Positions 52,426-60,437 are shown, counted from the first letter of the stretch. The stretch is 64,000 nt of DNA from an uncultured Collinsella sp. (GCA_958445065.1 CAUCQW010000003.1:1-64000); one strand, 5' to 3'. The notes: generated from the letters alone by a model not told the origin. Made by a program: numbers and translations.

Positions 52426-52482
52426 GTCTCAGTCTGTAACAGATAGGCCCCTAAAAGCAGGCTTATTGTTACAGATCGAGAC
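52426..52482. repeat. Single 57-bp hairpin with 25-nt loop (locus 4)
   Basis: GTCTCAGTCTGTAACA (52426-52441), 25-nt loop, TGTTACAGATCGAGAC (52467-52482). It lies between the convergent luxR and ATPase genes, with the CCACCACAAAGG palindrome on its left as at loci 2 and 3. Confidence 0.9.
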
Positions 52483-52522
52483 AGTAAAGGGACACGAAGC
52501 GATCCTTCGCAGCAACGACCCT

Positions 52523-53638
52523 CTAGTAAAGCGATGCGACATATCGGCCAAAGCCTGGCAATGCAAACTCAAAACGTCCTTGTAGAGGCTCTTCAATTAC
52601 CCCAGCCTCTACCAGACGCTTTTTATACGTTGAAATCGAACCGGAACTCTTCTTAAGCCTCGCTGCCAGCTCTTGCCTGGTCGTCGTCCCAACCGGATTC
52701 ATTGCACGAAGAAATTCAAGGTCCCCTCGTGAAAGTTCCGCCGCTGTTGAAGCGAAAACTCGCGATTCCAGCTCCTCTTGCGCAAGTTTCGCGCCTCGTT
52801 CGACATCCTCAATAGAAACCTCGGAGGCTTGGCGCGAAGCATTCCATGCCCGATACCCCACCAACTGGAACATAAATGGAAAGCCATCGATCGCCTTGGC
52901 AGCGAGGTCAATCGCCTCATCAGAAATCGTCTTGCCGCCGTCCTCAATCGTTAGTCGAAACGCTTCTTTTACCTCAGTCGGTGAAATTGATCCCAGCGAA
53001 TGTTGAGCCGCGCGACGAAGAAACGATGTCGATTTCCCCGTCAGCAGCGCCAGCACGCGAAACGGCAGCCCCGCCATAAGCAAAGCTACCTTTTTATTCT
53101 CGCTTACAAAGTGCTGGTAGGTAGTAACAAGCTCCGTCATTTGCGCAAACGATACATCCACTTCGTCAACGGCGATAAGCACCCCGGTGTCAGTCGCTTC
53201 AAGCTGAGCAAACAAAGCGTTCATCTTAGTACGCCAGTTAGCGCCCTCAAATTCAACATCGATGTTTTCCCAGCTCATGCTTCCTACGTGGGCAATGCCG
53301 ACACTGTTCACACGCCTAGAAGCGGGCTTTTCGATCAGATGGGCGGCTGATTCGTTGAGGCGCTGCAAAATGTCTTCGAGCATCCCCTCCGAGGCCGTCA
53401 CATTCGCTGTAATCCAGCCCTCTTGCTGGGCGCGGTACGACAGATATGCCAAAAGCGCCGTTTTACCTGTACCACGTGCACCATAGAAAACCGAGCAAAG
53501 ATTGGGATCGGAGTCGTCATTTTCAAACGCCAGCACCATATCATCGATGATTTGCTCACGGCCGGCCATATACGCCGGTACACGTCCGAACATCGGCGTG
53601 AATGGATTTGCCTGCCTGTACGCCGTCGGTGCCGCCAT
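52523..53638 (-). CDS. Solitary AAA ATPase (Orc1/Cdc6-like) with C-terminal winged helix
   Basis: A 371-residue ATPase. Walker A is GARGTGKT (residues 53-60), Walker B VLIAVDEVD (153-161), and a sensor region follows (KVALLMAGLPFRV). The C-terminal ~80 residues look like a winged helix (RGDLEFLRAM, TTTRQELAARLKKSSGSIST). It resembles the archaeal-type ATPase/Orc1 group seen sporadically in actinobacteria, of unknown role. GGGAGG precedes ATG 53638. In-frame sequence upstream is translated repeat and not family-like. GC is lower than its neighbours, and duplicated terminator flanks lie on both sides, suggesting insertion. Confidence 0.8.
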   Translation of the reverse strand: MAAPTAYRQANPFTPMFGRVPAYMAGREQIIDDMVLAFENDDSDPNLCSVFYGARGTGKTALLAYLSYRAQQEGWITANVTASEGMLEDILQRLNESAAHLIEKPASRRVNSVGIAHVGSMSWENIDVEFEGANWRTKMNALFAQLEATDTGVLIAVDEVDVSFAQMTELVTTYQHFVSENKKVALLMAGLPFRVLALLTGKSTSFLRRAAQHSLGSISPTEVKEAFRLTIEDGGKTISDEAIDLAAKAIDGFPFMFQLVGYRAWNASRQASEVSIEDVERGAKLAQEELESRVFASTAAELSRGDLEFLRAMNPVGTTTRQELAARLKKSSGSISTYKKRLVEAGVIEEPLQGRFEFALPGFGRYVASLY

Positions 53639-53683
53639 AAAGCCTCCCTTGAACTCATACAACTTAATTATGCCCCTACAATC

Positions 53684-53736
53684 TTTAAGTATTTTGAGCA
53701 TCTTTGAGTTTTTTGAGCATCTTTGAGTTCTTTGAG
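53684..53736. repeat. Six TTTGAG/TTTAAG repeats spaced 9-10 bp upstream of the ATPase gene
   Basis: TTTAAG at 53684 and TTTGAG at 53693, 53703, 53712, 53722 and 53731: spacing 9, 10, 9, 10, 9 bp, close to one DNA turn. On the gene strand they read CTCAAA and the last ends 46 bp before the start codon. Confidence 0.75.
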
Positions 53737-53780
53737 TGATCGGCCCCCGCAGAACCAGTTGACTTTCTCCGCCTAAAACA

Positions 53781-53822
53781 AAAACCACCACAAAGGTGCC
53801 TGTCCCCTTTGTGGTGGTTTTT
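53781..53822. terminator. CCACCACAAAGG-type palindrome, bidirectional terminator (copy 5)
   Basis: AAAACCACCACAAAGGTGCC then TGTCCCCTTTGTGGTGGTTTTT: a perfect outer stem with A- and T-tracts. It serves as terminator for the cytidylate-kinase-like gene on the minus strand. Confidence 0.8.
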
Positions 53823-53828
53823 GATCGA

Positions 53829-54452
53829 TTAGCCTTCGAGCTGCGCCACTTTGTAGCGGTAGGCGGCGGCGATGACGTCTTTACAACCCTCGCGGCCCAG
53901 CTTGGCGCGGTTGACGACGATGTCCTTGCCGCTCGTCATCTTCCACTTGCCGGCGCTGTAGCGCTTGTAGAATGCCTCGCGCGCCTTCTGCTGCTGTTTA
54001 ACTAGCTTGGCGCCCTTCTTTTTGTTGAGGCCGCGCTTTTTGCGCACGATCTCGACGCGGTCCTCAAAGGGAGCGGTCACCAATACGGCAATGTGGTTGG
54101 GGTTGTTACGCAGCAGGTAATCGGACAGGCGGCCTTCGATAATGCAGCTCTCGGTCTCACCCAGATCCAAAATCACCTGGCTCATCTTTTGGAACAACTT
54201 GTCCGAGTACGAACGCGCATCGTAACGGTCGGGCAGAAAAGCCATGTTCTCCACGGCCAGGCGCTCGTCGTAAGCGGCCATCTTGTCGAGCGACTCGCCC
54301 GCGCGCAGCGAAGCACGCACCAGCAGCTCGTTATCGTACAGCGGAATCCCCAACTCGTTGGCGAGGATGCGTCCGATCTCGTGGCCCTCGGCACCAAAGT
54401 CGCGCGCGATGGTAATGACCACGGGGCTCTTTTTGTTCTCCAGATCGCTCAT
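53829..54452 (-). CDS. Cytidylate kinase-like family protein
   Basis: A 207-residue P-loop protein of the cytidylate-kinase-like (AAA_26) group. It begins VVITIARDFGAEGHEIGRIL, where the usual GxxGxGK loop is replaced by a G-A-E-G-H-E version typical of this group, followed by IPLYDNELL and a mid-region CIIEGRLSDYLL. The C-terminal half is Lys/Arg-rich (KKRGLNKKKGAKLVKQQQKA). The substrate is unproven; true Cmk sits elsewhere in most genomes. It has its own ribosome site (GAAAGGA) and terminates in the palindrome at 53781. Confidence 0.88.
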   Translation of the reverse strand: MSDLENKKSPVVITIARDFGAEGHEIGRILANELGIPLYDNELLVRASLRAGESLDKMAAYDERLAVENMAFLPDRYDARSYSDKLFQKMSQVILDLGETESCIIEGRLSDYLLRNNPNHIAVLVTAPFEDRVEIVRKKRGLNKKKGAKLVKQQQKAREAFYKRYSAGKWKMTSGKDIVVNRAKLGREGCKDVIAAAYRYKVAQLEG

Positions 54453-54517
54453 CGCGATTCCTTTCTAACAAATGAGAAATAGGCGATTCCTGATTCTCAT
54501 TTTGTCACTTACGACCG

Positions 54518-54623
54518 TCCTGGTTTCCCAAGTGCGGCAGATTGCCCCGAAAGAGGAGCGCCGCGTACTAAATGTACGCAAGCGACGATTGAGGGGCAAG
54601 ATGCCGTGCTTGGGGAAGCAGGA
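54518..54623. repeat. 106-bp imperfect palindrome after the amino-acid ABC operon
   Basis: Left arm 54518-54548 (CCCAAGTGCGGCAGATTGCC) pairs imperfectly with 54593-54623 (GGCAAGATGCCGTGCTTGGG). The interior has a second small palindrome, GCGTAC/GTACGC (54563-54578). It starts directly at the stop codon of the last permease gene, so it is transcribed as a 3' structured tail or terminator without a T-tract. Confidence 0.7.
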
Positions 54624-55262
54624 CTACGCTGCCACAATACGGCGTTGATATGCTCGGACCAGCAACGAGATACCAAAGTTGAGCACAAAGTACATCGCAA
54701 ACACCAGGCCGTAGAGCATAAGCACCTGCGACAGGTCGATCGCGTGAGCCATCACAACGTTTGCCGTGTACATGAGCTCGGCCACGTTAATGCCCGAAAG
54801 ATACGAGCTGTCCTTAATGACGGTCGTGCACTGGCTAAACAGCGCCGGAATGATCGTCTTAAACGTCTGCGGCAGAATGATATAGCGCATGGTGGCAAAG
54901 AAGCCGAAGCCCTGGCTCTGCGCCGCCTCAAACTGGCCGCGCGGAATCGAGTTGAGGCCGCCACGCACAATCTCGGCCATAACAGCGCTGGTAAACAGCG
55001 TAAAGGCGATGGTCGAAATCACAATGTCCAAACCCTGCACCGTAAAGTAGATAAACAGAATCCACAGCAGGTTTGGCGTACAGCGGAACAGCTCGATATA
55101 GGCGCTCACCAAAATACGGAACGGGCGGGGCGCATAGCTTTTAACGAGCGCCAGCACCGTGCCAAAGATGAGCGAGAAAAAGATCGACAGCGCCGAGATC
55201 TCGATCGTCTTAACAAAGCCGCCCCAAATGTAGAGCAGGTTGGTCGCGTTGAAGATTTCCAT
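54624..55262 (-). CDS. Amino-acid ABC transporter permease (HisM/GlnP family), second
   Basis: A 212-residue polar amino-acid permease with about five helices and the family motif ELFRCTPNLLWILFIYF (EFFRGTP-like, residues about 58-74). The EAA loop GQFEAAQSQGFGFFATMRYI followed by LPQ contacts the ATPase. It is the last gene of the ATPase-SBP-permease-permease operon and 3 bp from the other permease. It is likely to transport glutamate or glutamine-like substrates by family, though specificity is unproven. Confidence 0.9.
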   Translation of the reverse strand: MEIFNATNLLYIWGGFVKTIEISALSIFFSLIFGTVLALVKSYAPRPFRILVSAYIELFRCTPNLLWILFIYFTVQGLDIVISTIAFTLFTSAVMAEIVRGGLNSIPRGQFEAAQSQGFGFFATMRYIILPQTFKTIIPALFSQCTTVIKDSSYLSGINVAELMYTANVVMAHAIDLSQVLMLYGLVFAMYFVLNFGISLLVRAYQRRIVAA

Positions 55263-55265
55263 GCG

Positions 55266-56012
55266 CTAGGCCTCCTCTACGTTGTCGAGTCCCAGCTCGG
55301 CCAGGCTCACGCCGCGCGGACGCTCCTTGGAGCGGCGCTCGAGCCACTGCACCAGCATGGCGAGCGGAAAGCAGATGATGAAGTACATAAGGCAGCAGAC
55401 GATGTATCCCTGCAGGTAACCGTACAGACTCACAAAGTTGTCGGAACGGTACATAAGGTCGCCGCCGGCCACAAGCGCCAGCACCGACGTGTTCTTGACC
55501 AGGTTGAGCGCCTGGTTACACAGCGGCGGCAGAATAATCTTGAATGTCTGGGGCAGCACGATGTACCAGTACGCCTGCGCACGGGTGAAGCCCTGGCTCT
55601 GGGCCGCCTCCATCTGACCGCGCGGAACCGCCTCGATACCAGTGCGGATGACCTCCGAAATGTAGGCCGCGTGATACAGGCCCACACCCAAGAAGCCCAG
55701 CACGAACGGCGCGATGCGCACCGGCTGGTCGGCACCGGTTATGGCCTGCAAAAACTGCGGACCAGCCATGTACATAAAGAGCACCTGCACGGGCAACGGG
55801 GTGTTCTGGTAAAACTCCACATACACACGGCTTATGGCGCGCAGCACGCGCGAGCGAGTGGTAGAGAACACGCCCAGCAGCGTGCCCAGCACCAGCGATA
55901 GCAGCAGGCCGGCAACGACCACCTGCAGCGTCACGCCAAAGCCCTCCCAGAAGGGCCCCATGTTTTGAAATGTCGTCGACCAGCGGTCGGCGTCAAACAA
56001 TCCTTCGAGCAT
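55266..56012 (-). CDS. Amino-acid ABC transporter permease (HisM/GlnP family), first
   Basis: A 248-residue permease. It has VEFYQNTPLPVQVLFMY (FRGTP-like) and the EAA loop GQMEAAQSQGFTRAQAYWYI with LPQ. The start is ATG 56012, preceded by GGAAGGAA; the longer in-frame start at 56081 would overlap the binding-protein gene. The ~26-residue C-terminal cytoplasmic tail is basic then acidic. It forms a heterodimer with the following permease. Confidence 0.9.
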   Translation of the reverse strand: MLEGLFDADRWSTTFQNMGPFWEGFGVTLQVVVAGLLLSLVLGTLLGVFSTTRSRVLRAISRVYVEFYQNTPLPVQVLFMYMAGPQFLQAITGADQPVRIAPFVLGFLGVGLYHAAYISEVIRTGIEAVPRGQMEAAQSQGFTRAQAYWYIVLPQTFKIILPPLCNQALNLVKNTSVLALVAGGDLMYRSDNFVSLYGYLQGYIVCCLMYFIICFPLAMLVQWLERRSKERPRGVSLAELGLDNVEEA

Positions 56013-56037
56013 TTGATTCCTTCCTTGGACGATGCGC

Positions 56038-56913
56038 CTATACAAGACCCCAGGTCTTGACCTCTTGGTCGAGCCAGCCATCGGCCAGGCGATCGCAAAC
56101 TACCTGATCGACCACAGCCGAAAGGTCGCAGCCCTTCTTGGTCGCCACGCCGTAGCCCTGCTCGCCAAACTTGACCTCGGGCTGCAGCAGCTCAACGGTC
56201 TCGTTCATGTAACCGGCCAGCGTGGAGCGGTCCATGGCAAAGACGTCGATATTGCCGGCGTCGAGCGAACTCTTGATGATGGGATAGCCGCTAAAGGCCC
56301 TAAACTCGGGCTTGCAGCTAAAGCCGTTGTCCTTGATCATCTGCTCGATCAGGCCCTGCGTGGTGGCACCCTGGCTCACGCCAATAACCTTGCCGTCCAG
56401 GTCCTCAATCGAGGTAAAGCCCGAACGTTTCTTGACCATGAGTCCCACGTAGTCGGTGCGGTACGGCGTCGAAAAATCCCAGCTCTTCTTGCGCTCGTCG
56501 GTGATGGTGTAGGTCGCCGCGACCACGTCGAGCTGGCCGTTATCGATCAGTGGGCCGCGCGTCTTGGGCGTTACGTCGGTAAACTCGACAAGCTCCTGGG
56601 CGCGGGCCTCCTTGTAGCTCACGCCGAAGACGGCAGCGGCGATCTGGTAGCACAAATCGACTTCCATGCCCTCAAAGCGGCCCTTGGCGGTGTCGTAATA
56701 GCCATAGCCGGGAACGTCCTTCTTGACGCCGGCATTCAGATGTCCACGCGACTTAATGGCCGCAAGCTTGGACCCCTTGTCGGAGCCCTCGCCGCGGGTG
56801 GAGTTGCCGCAACCGGTAAGCGCGGTCCCCGTCAGCGCAAGCATGCCGGCGCCCGCCAGCTGCAAAAAGTGACGGCGCGACACGGCCGCCCTCGTCATAT
56901 CCGTCATGTCCAT
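56038..56913 (-). CDS. Amino-acid ABC transporter substrate-binding lipoprotein
   Basis: A 291-residue solute-binding protein family 3 lipoprotein. The signal sequence has a twin-arginine motif SRRHFLQLAG and the lipobox LTGC with lipidated Cys35, so export may be by Tat. The mature part shows GYGYYDTAKGRFEGMEVDL, and DVVAATYTITDERKKSWDFS typical of glutamate/glutamine binders. Several start codons are possible (GTG 56916, ATG 56913, 56907, 56898); 56913 is taken as likeliest. It lies 8 bp after the ATPase gene. Confidence 0.9.
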   Translation of the reverse strand: MDMTDMTRAAVSRRHFLQLAGAGMLALTGTALTGCGNSTRGEGSDKGSKLAAIKSRGHLNAGVKKDVPGYGYYDTAKGRFEGMEVDLCYQIAAAVFGVSYKEARAQELVEFTDVTPKTRGPLIDNGQLDVVAATYTITDERKKSWDFSTPYRTDYVGLMVKKRSGFTSIEDLDGKVIGVSQGATTQGLIEQMIKDNGFSCKPEFRAFSGYPIIKSSLDAGNIDVFAMDRSTLAGYMNETVELLQPEVKFGEQGYGVATKKGCDLSAVVDQVVCDRLADGWLDQEVKTWGLV

Positions 56914-56921
56914 CACCGCGC

Positions 56922-57653
56922 CTAGTGCAGAATCTTGGACAGGAACTCGCGGCAGCGCGGGTTCTCGGGGTTATCGAAGAAGTGCTCGGGCGTGCCCTCC
57001 TCCAGAATGCGGCCGTCCTCCATAAAGATGACGCGGTCGGCCACCTGGCGCGCAAAGCCCATCTCGTGCGTCACGCAGATCATGGTGATGTCCTCCTGCG
57101 CGAGCTCAATCATAACGTCCAGAACCTCCTGGACCATCTCGGGGTCGAGCGCCGAAGTCGGCTCGTCAAACAGGATGATGGGCTGCTTGGTGCACAGGGC
57201 GCGGGCGATGGCGATGCGCTGCTGCTGACCACCCGAGAGATTCTGCGGATACTCGCCGGCCTTATGCGCCATGCCGACGCGCTTGAGTGCGGCGATGGCG
57301 ATCTCGGTCGCCTCCTCCTTGCTCTTCTTTTGCAGCTTGATGGGCGCGAGCGTCAGGTTGCCGAGCACCGTCATGTTGGGATACAGGTTGAACTGCTGAA
57401 ACACCATGGAACTATACTTGCGAGCCATCTCCAGGTGGTTCTTTTTGGTAAGCGGCGTACCGTCGATGATGACCTCGCCCGACGTGGGCTCCTCCAGATA
57501 ATCGACGCAACGGATGAGCGTCGACTTACCCGAGCCGGAAGGCCCGATCATTACGAGCTTCTCGCCGCGCTTGACGGTGAGGTTGATATCTTTGAGCACA
57601 TGCAGGTCGCCAAAGTACTTGTTGAGATGCTTGATCTCGATCATGTCTGCCAT
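56922..57653 (-). CDS. Amino-acid ABC transporter ATP-binding protein (GlnQ-like)
   Basis: A 243-residue ATPase: Walker [11 protein letters not shown]-loop [17 protein letters not shown], signature [15 protein letters not shown], Walker [17 protein letters not shown]-loop [15 protein letters not shown]. The last motif is diagnostic for the GlnQ/HisP group. It is the first gene of the operon, with the promoter somewhere in 57654-57768. Confidence 0.95.
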   Translation of the reverse strand: MADMIEIKHLNKYFGDLHVLKDINLTVKRGEKLVMIGPSGSGKSTLIRCVDYLEEPTSGEVIIDGTPLTKKNHLEMARKYSSMVFQQFNLYPNMTVLGNLTLAPIKLQKKSKEEATEIAIAALKRVGMAHKAGEYPQNLSGGQQQRIAIARALCTKQPIILFDEPTSALDPEMVQEVLDVMIELAQEDITMICVTHEMGFARQVADRVIFMEDGRILEEGTPEHFFDNPENPRCREFLSKILH

Positions 57654-57768
57654 GTATGTCCCTTCCCTGCGTTTACACGAGTTGAACTATTGTACGGAAA
57701 GAACCACGTTTCCGCAGCCCACACTACATTCCCGTAAAGAACCCGCAATCTTCCACCCACTCATTAGG

Positions 57769-57841
57769 CACTCATTGGGGACAGACTTAAATGAGTACCC
57801 GGGAAGTGGGCACTCATTTAAGTCTGTCCCCAATGAGTGCC
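57769..57841. repeat. GGGGACAGACTTAAATGA-type palindrome, 29-bp perfect arms
   Basis: Arms 57769-57797 and 57813-57841 are perfect inverted copies around a 15-nt loop. Same family as 8998-9079 and 5434-5517. Confidence 0.88.
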
Positions 57842-57856
57842 CTTCAGCTGCCATCA

Positions 57857-57890
57857 AAAAAGGGGCGCGACCTCGTGGTCAGCGCCCCTC
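57857..57890 (-). terminator. Rho-independent terminator of the yqeY gene
   Basis: On the minus strand AGGGGCGC...GCGCCCCT with an inner GACC/GGTC extension, followed by TTTTTT. Confidence 0.92.
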
Positions 57891-57916
57891 ACTATCAGCT
57901 ATGTGTCGATCGGCCC

Positions 57917-58360
57917 CTACGCGAGTTTGGCTCCAACGATCTTTGCTGCTGCCGGCTTATCGAAGTTGCCGCCAGTGGCCTTACCCAGAGCGCCCATGAC
58001 CTGGCCCATCTGCTTCTTGGACGTGGCGCCCAGCTCGGCGATGACCTGCTCGATCAGAGCCTCGAGCTCCTCGCCCGAAACCTGCGCGGGCAGCAGGCTC
58101 TCCAGAATCTTGACCTGCTCGGTCAGATTGTCGGTACGCTCCTGGTCGGTACCGGCCTTGATGGACATCTCCAGCGTCTCGCTCGTCTGCTTAATCAGAC
58201 GTTTGATCATGCTGTTGACGTCTTCCTCGGTCACATCGCGGCGCTCGTTGACCTCGATATTCTTCACCTCGGCCTTGACCTGGCGAATGATAGACAGGCG
58301 AACCTTGTCCTTGGCCTTCATGGCCGCAATCATTTCCTTCTGCAGCTCTTCGTTGGTCAT
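57917..58360 (-). CDS. GatB/YqeY domain protein
   Basis: A 147-residue all-helical YqeY-family protein, related to the tRNA-binding tail domain of GatB. It starts MTNEELQKEMIAAMKAKDK and contains LLPAQVSGEELEALIEQVIA and a terminal GKATGGNFDKPAAAKIV. The role is not established; tRNA-related functions are assumed by homology. ATG 58360 is preceded by GGAGG at 8 nt; a TTG two codons upstream is too close to that site. Confidence 0.93.
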   Translation of the reverse strand: MTNEELQKEMIAAMKAKDKVRLSIIRQVKAEVKNIEVNERRDVTEEDVNSMIKRLIKQTSETLEMSIKAGTDQERTDNLTEQVKILESLLPAQVSGEELEALIEQVIAELGATSKKQMGQVMGALGKATGGNFDKPAAAKIVGAKLA

Positions 58361-58414
58361 CTGCAAATCCTCCTCAATAGTGCGGGCGGCACTCGCACGA
58401 GCGCCGCCCCATGA

Positions 58415-59635
58415 TTACTTAGTCGTCGACGAATCGTCGGTCGAACTCTTGGTGACGCCCTTCAGACTGACGTTGTATGGCACGTCTTTGGGCATGGGGT
58501 TGACGGTGATGTCGGCATCCTTCTTGTACTGCTCCAGCCACTCGCTGTACGCGGTGCTGACCGCTTGCGTCTTCACCACGTTGGAGACGTACTTTTTGAT
58601 GGCCTTGGGCACCTGGTTGATGTCATCGACCTGATTATCGACATGGAAGTAGTCGGTGCACTTGATGATGTGGTAGCCATAGGTCGACTCGACGACTTCG
58701 CTCACATCGCCCTTGTTGAGTCCCTCGAGCGCCGCCTGGTAGCTGTCGACAAAGGTGGTGAGCTTATCCCAACCCACATCGCCCTTCTTCTCCTTGGAGC
58801 CGGTATCGTCGGAGTACTGCTCCACGGCGTCCTCAAAGCTCAGCTCGCCGGAGTTGATCTTGTCCAGGCACTCCTGCGCCTTGGCCTTGGCGGCGGCCTT
58901 GTCCTCGTCAGATGCGTCGGAATCAACCTTGATCAGGATGTTCGACGAGCGGCGGGCGTCGTTGTAGCTGGACAGGTTTTCGTTGATGTAATCGACAATC
59001 TCGCTGTCCTTGGGCTTGCTCGTGGGCGCGACGGCATCCTTGAGTTTCTGCTGCGCCAGACTCTCCTTGAGTGAGTCCTTGTAGGTGTCCTCGGTATAGC
59101 CGTAGGTCTTGAGGGTCTTCTTAAAGGCCTTGGCGCCGCCCGCGCTCTTGCACGCGTCCTTCCAAGCCTTCTCGACCTCCTCGTCAGACACCGTCACGCC
59201 GTTCTCCTTCTGTGCCTGTTGAAGCAGAATCTGCTGCGTGTAGGAGTCGATGAGTTGCTTGCGGTACTTCTTGGGCGTGAGGTCGTTGTCAACCAGATAC
59301 TGCGCCCAATCCTTATCCTTGGTGTAGCCGTAGGACGTGCGCATGCTCATGATCTGCTTGGTCACGGTGTCCTCGGTGAGGTTGGTGCCGTTGATAGTTG
59401 CAGCAACACCGCCGGTCAGCTTGTAGCCCGAGGCGTCCTCGGCCTGCGACATAAGGCCGGAGCACGCCATCGCCGAGACGGAAAGCAGCATCGCCAGCAC
59501 GCCGATGACCACCAGGACGATCTTGACGGTCTTAGACACGTACGTCTTGCGCTGCTTCTTGCGAGAGCTGGAGGCAGCGCGAGCCTGCTGCTCGGGCGTC
59601 GGCTCGGGCGCAGGGTTCTTTTTCTTATTTGCCAT
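58415..59635 (-). CDS. Membrane-anchored parvulin-type peptidyl-prolyl isomerase (PrsA/SurA-like)
   Basis: A 406-residue foldase. It has a basic cytoplasmic N-terminus (about 1-35) and one transmembrane anchor (VKIVLVVIGVLAMLLSVSAM). A SurA_N-like chaperone domain (about 75-230, ATINGTNLTEDTVTKQI) precedes a parvulin domain (about 245-345, SSNILIKVDSDASDEDKAAA to STYGYHIIKCTD). It probably acts on the outer face of the membrane, helping secreted proteins fold. The parvulin core keeps the terminal YGYHIIK motif. ATG 59635 follows GAAAGG. Confidence 0.9.
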   Translation of the reverse strand: MANKKKNPAPEPTPEQQARAASSSRKKQRKTYVSKTVKIVLVVIGVLAMLLSVSAMACSGLMSQAEDASGYKLTGGVAATINGTNLTEDTVTKQIMSMRTSYGYTKDKDWAQYLVDNDLTPKKYRKQLIDSYTQQILLQQAQKENGVTVSDEEVEKAWKDACKSAGGAKAFKKTLKTYGYTEDTYKDSLKESLAQQKLKDAVAPTSKPKDSEIVDYINENLSSYNDARRSSNILIKVDSDASDEDKAAAKAKAQECLDKINSGELSFEDAVEQYSDDTGSKEKKGDVGWDKLTTFVDSYQAALEGLNKGDVSEVVESTYGYHIIKCTDYFHVDNQVDDINQVPKAIKKYVSNVVKTQAVSTAYSEWLEQYKKDADITVNPMPKDVPYNVSLKGVTKSSTDDSSTTK

Positions 59636-59735
59636 AGTTGGCCTTTCGCATAACGAATCGAACAAACGCCATTGTGTCACAACGCGGCCCCCGCGGCACG
59701 CTTGGTGCATTGGGGGCAGGTTAATCTGCACCATT

Positions 59736-59839
59736 TTGGTGCAAAGGGGACAGATGTGGCACTTGGGGACGTTCTTTATATGCCGGCACTTGGGGACCGT
59801 CCCTTACTGCCGGCAGAAAAGGAACGTCCCCAAGTGCCG
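59736..59839. repeat. Composite of GGCACTTGGGGAC-type REP sequences
   Basis: CGGCACTTGGGGACCGTCCC (59784-59803) pairs with 59819-59839. A partial copy GGCACTTGGGGACG lies at 59758-59771, and GGGGACAG at 59747. It lies between the PTS EIIA gene and the foldase gene on the minus strand. Confidence 0.75.
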
Positions 59840-59852
59840 ACTCAGCCCCACC

Positions 59853-60317
59853 TTAGAAGTGACGGCGGATGGCGTCGACCATACCCTGGGACGTGGTCTG
59901 GCCGAGCACGTCGGCTGCGGCATCGGCGTCCATAAAGATGTTCATGAGCGCCTGCAGGGCCTCGACCTGGCCGCCCGGCTCGGCGATGCCCAGATTGATG
60001 ACGATCTGCGCCGGCACCGGAGCGCCCATGCCAGCCATAGCGTTGAATGTCACGGGCGCGGCGGGCTTCACCACCGCGATATAGGGCTTGGCCACAAACC
60101 CCGGATCGGTATGCGGAATGGCAATGTTTGCCGCCGGCATGGCAAGACCCGTGGGATAGGCATCCTCGCGCGTGCGAACGGCGTCGAGCCAACCGGATGC
60201 AATGTAGCCACGTGGTGCAAGCTCGCCCTCAAGCCGCGCGAACACCTCATCCGGCGTCGCACACTCCCAATCAAAAAACACCAGCTCAGGCGTAAACAGT
60301 GCTTCGTTATCCGCCAT
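59853..60317 (-). CDS. PTS EIIA component, fructose/galactitol type
   Basis: A 154-residue EIIA domain protein (PTS_EIIA_2 family) with the phosphorylated His69 in NIAIPHTDPG. It would take phosphate from HPr and pass it to an EIIB. No EIIB or EIIC gene is adjacent, so it may be a stand-alone transporter component or regulatory EIIA. It most resembles GatA/FruA-type EIIA; the sugar is unknown. Confidence 0.9.
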   Translation of the reverse strand: MADNEALFTPELVFFDWECATPDEVFARLEGELAPRGYIASGWLDAVRTREDAYPTGLAMPAANIAIPHTDPGFVAKPYIAVVKPAAPVTFNAMAGMGAPVPAQIVINLGIAEPGGQVEALQALMNIFMDADAAADVLGQTTSQGMVDAIRRHF

Positions 60318-60394
60318 GCGCTCACCTCTCTCATCTAGTCACCTGCGACGTTCTTGAATGACCAGTCGTTAAAGACCGTTCCCGATGACTACCC

Positions 60395-60437
60395 AAAACA
60401 AAAGGTGGCCACGCGCGCCTTGGCGCCAATGACCACC
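60395..60437 (-). terminator. Rho-independent terminator of the purine operon
   Basis: On the minus strand GGTGGTCA (60430-60437) pairs with TGGCCACC (60404-60411), followed by TTTTGTTTT. A degenerate GGGGACAG-type palindrome lies just beyond (about 60346-60395). Confidence 0.75.

Noticed and set aside
23630..52482. Integron attC sites (short palindromes of about 57-60 bp)
   Set aside because: The arms lack the R-box GTTRRRY/RYYYAAC pair in the required positions, no gene cassettes separate the units, and no integrase is present.
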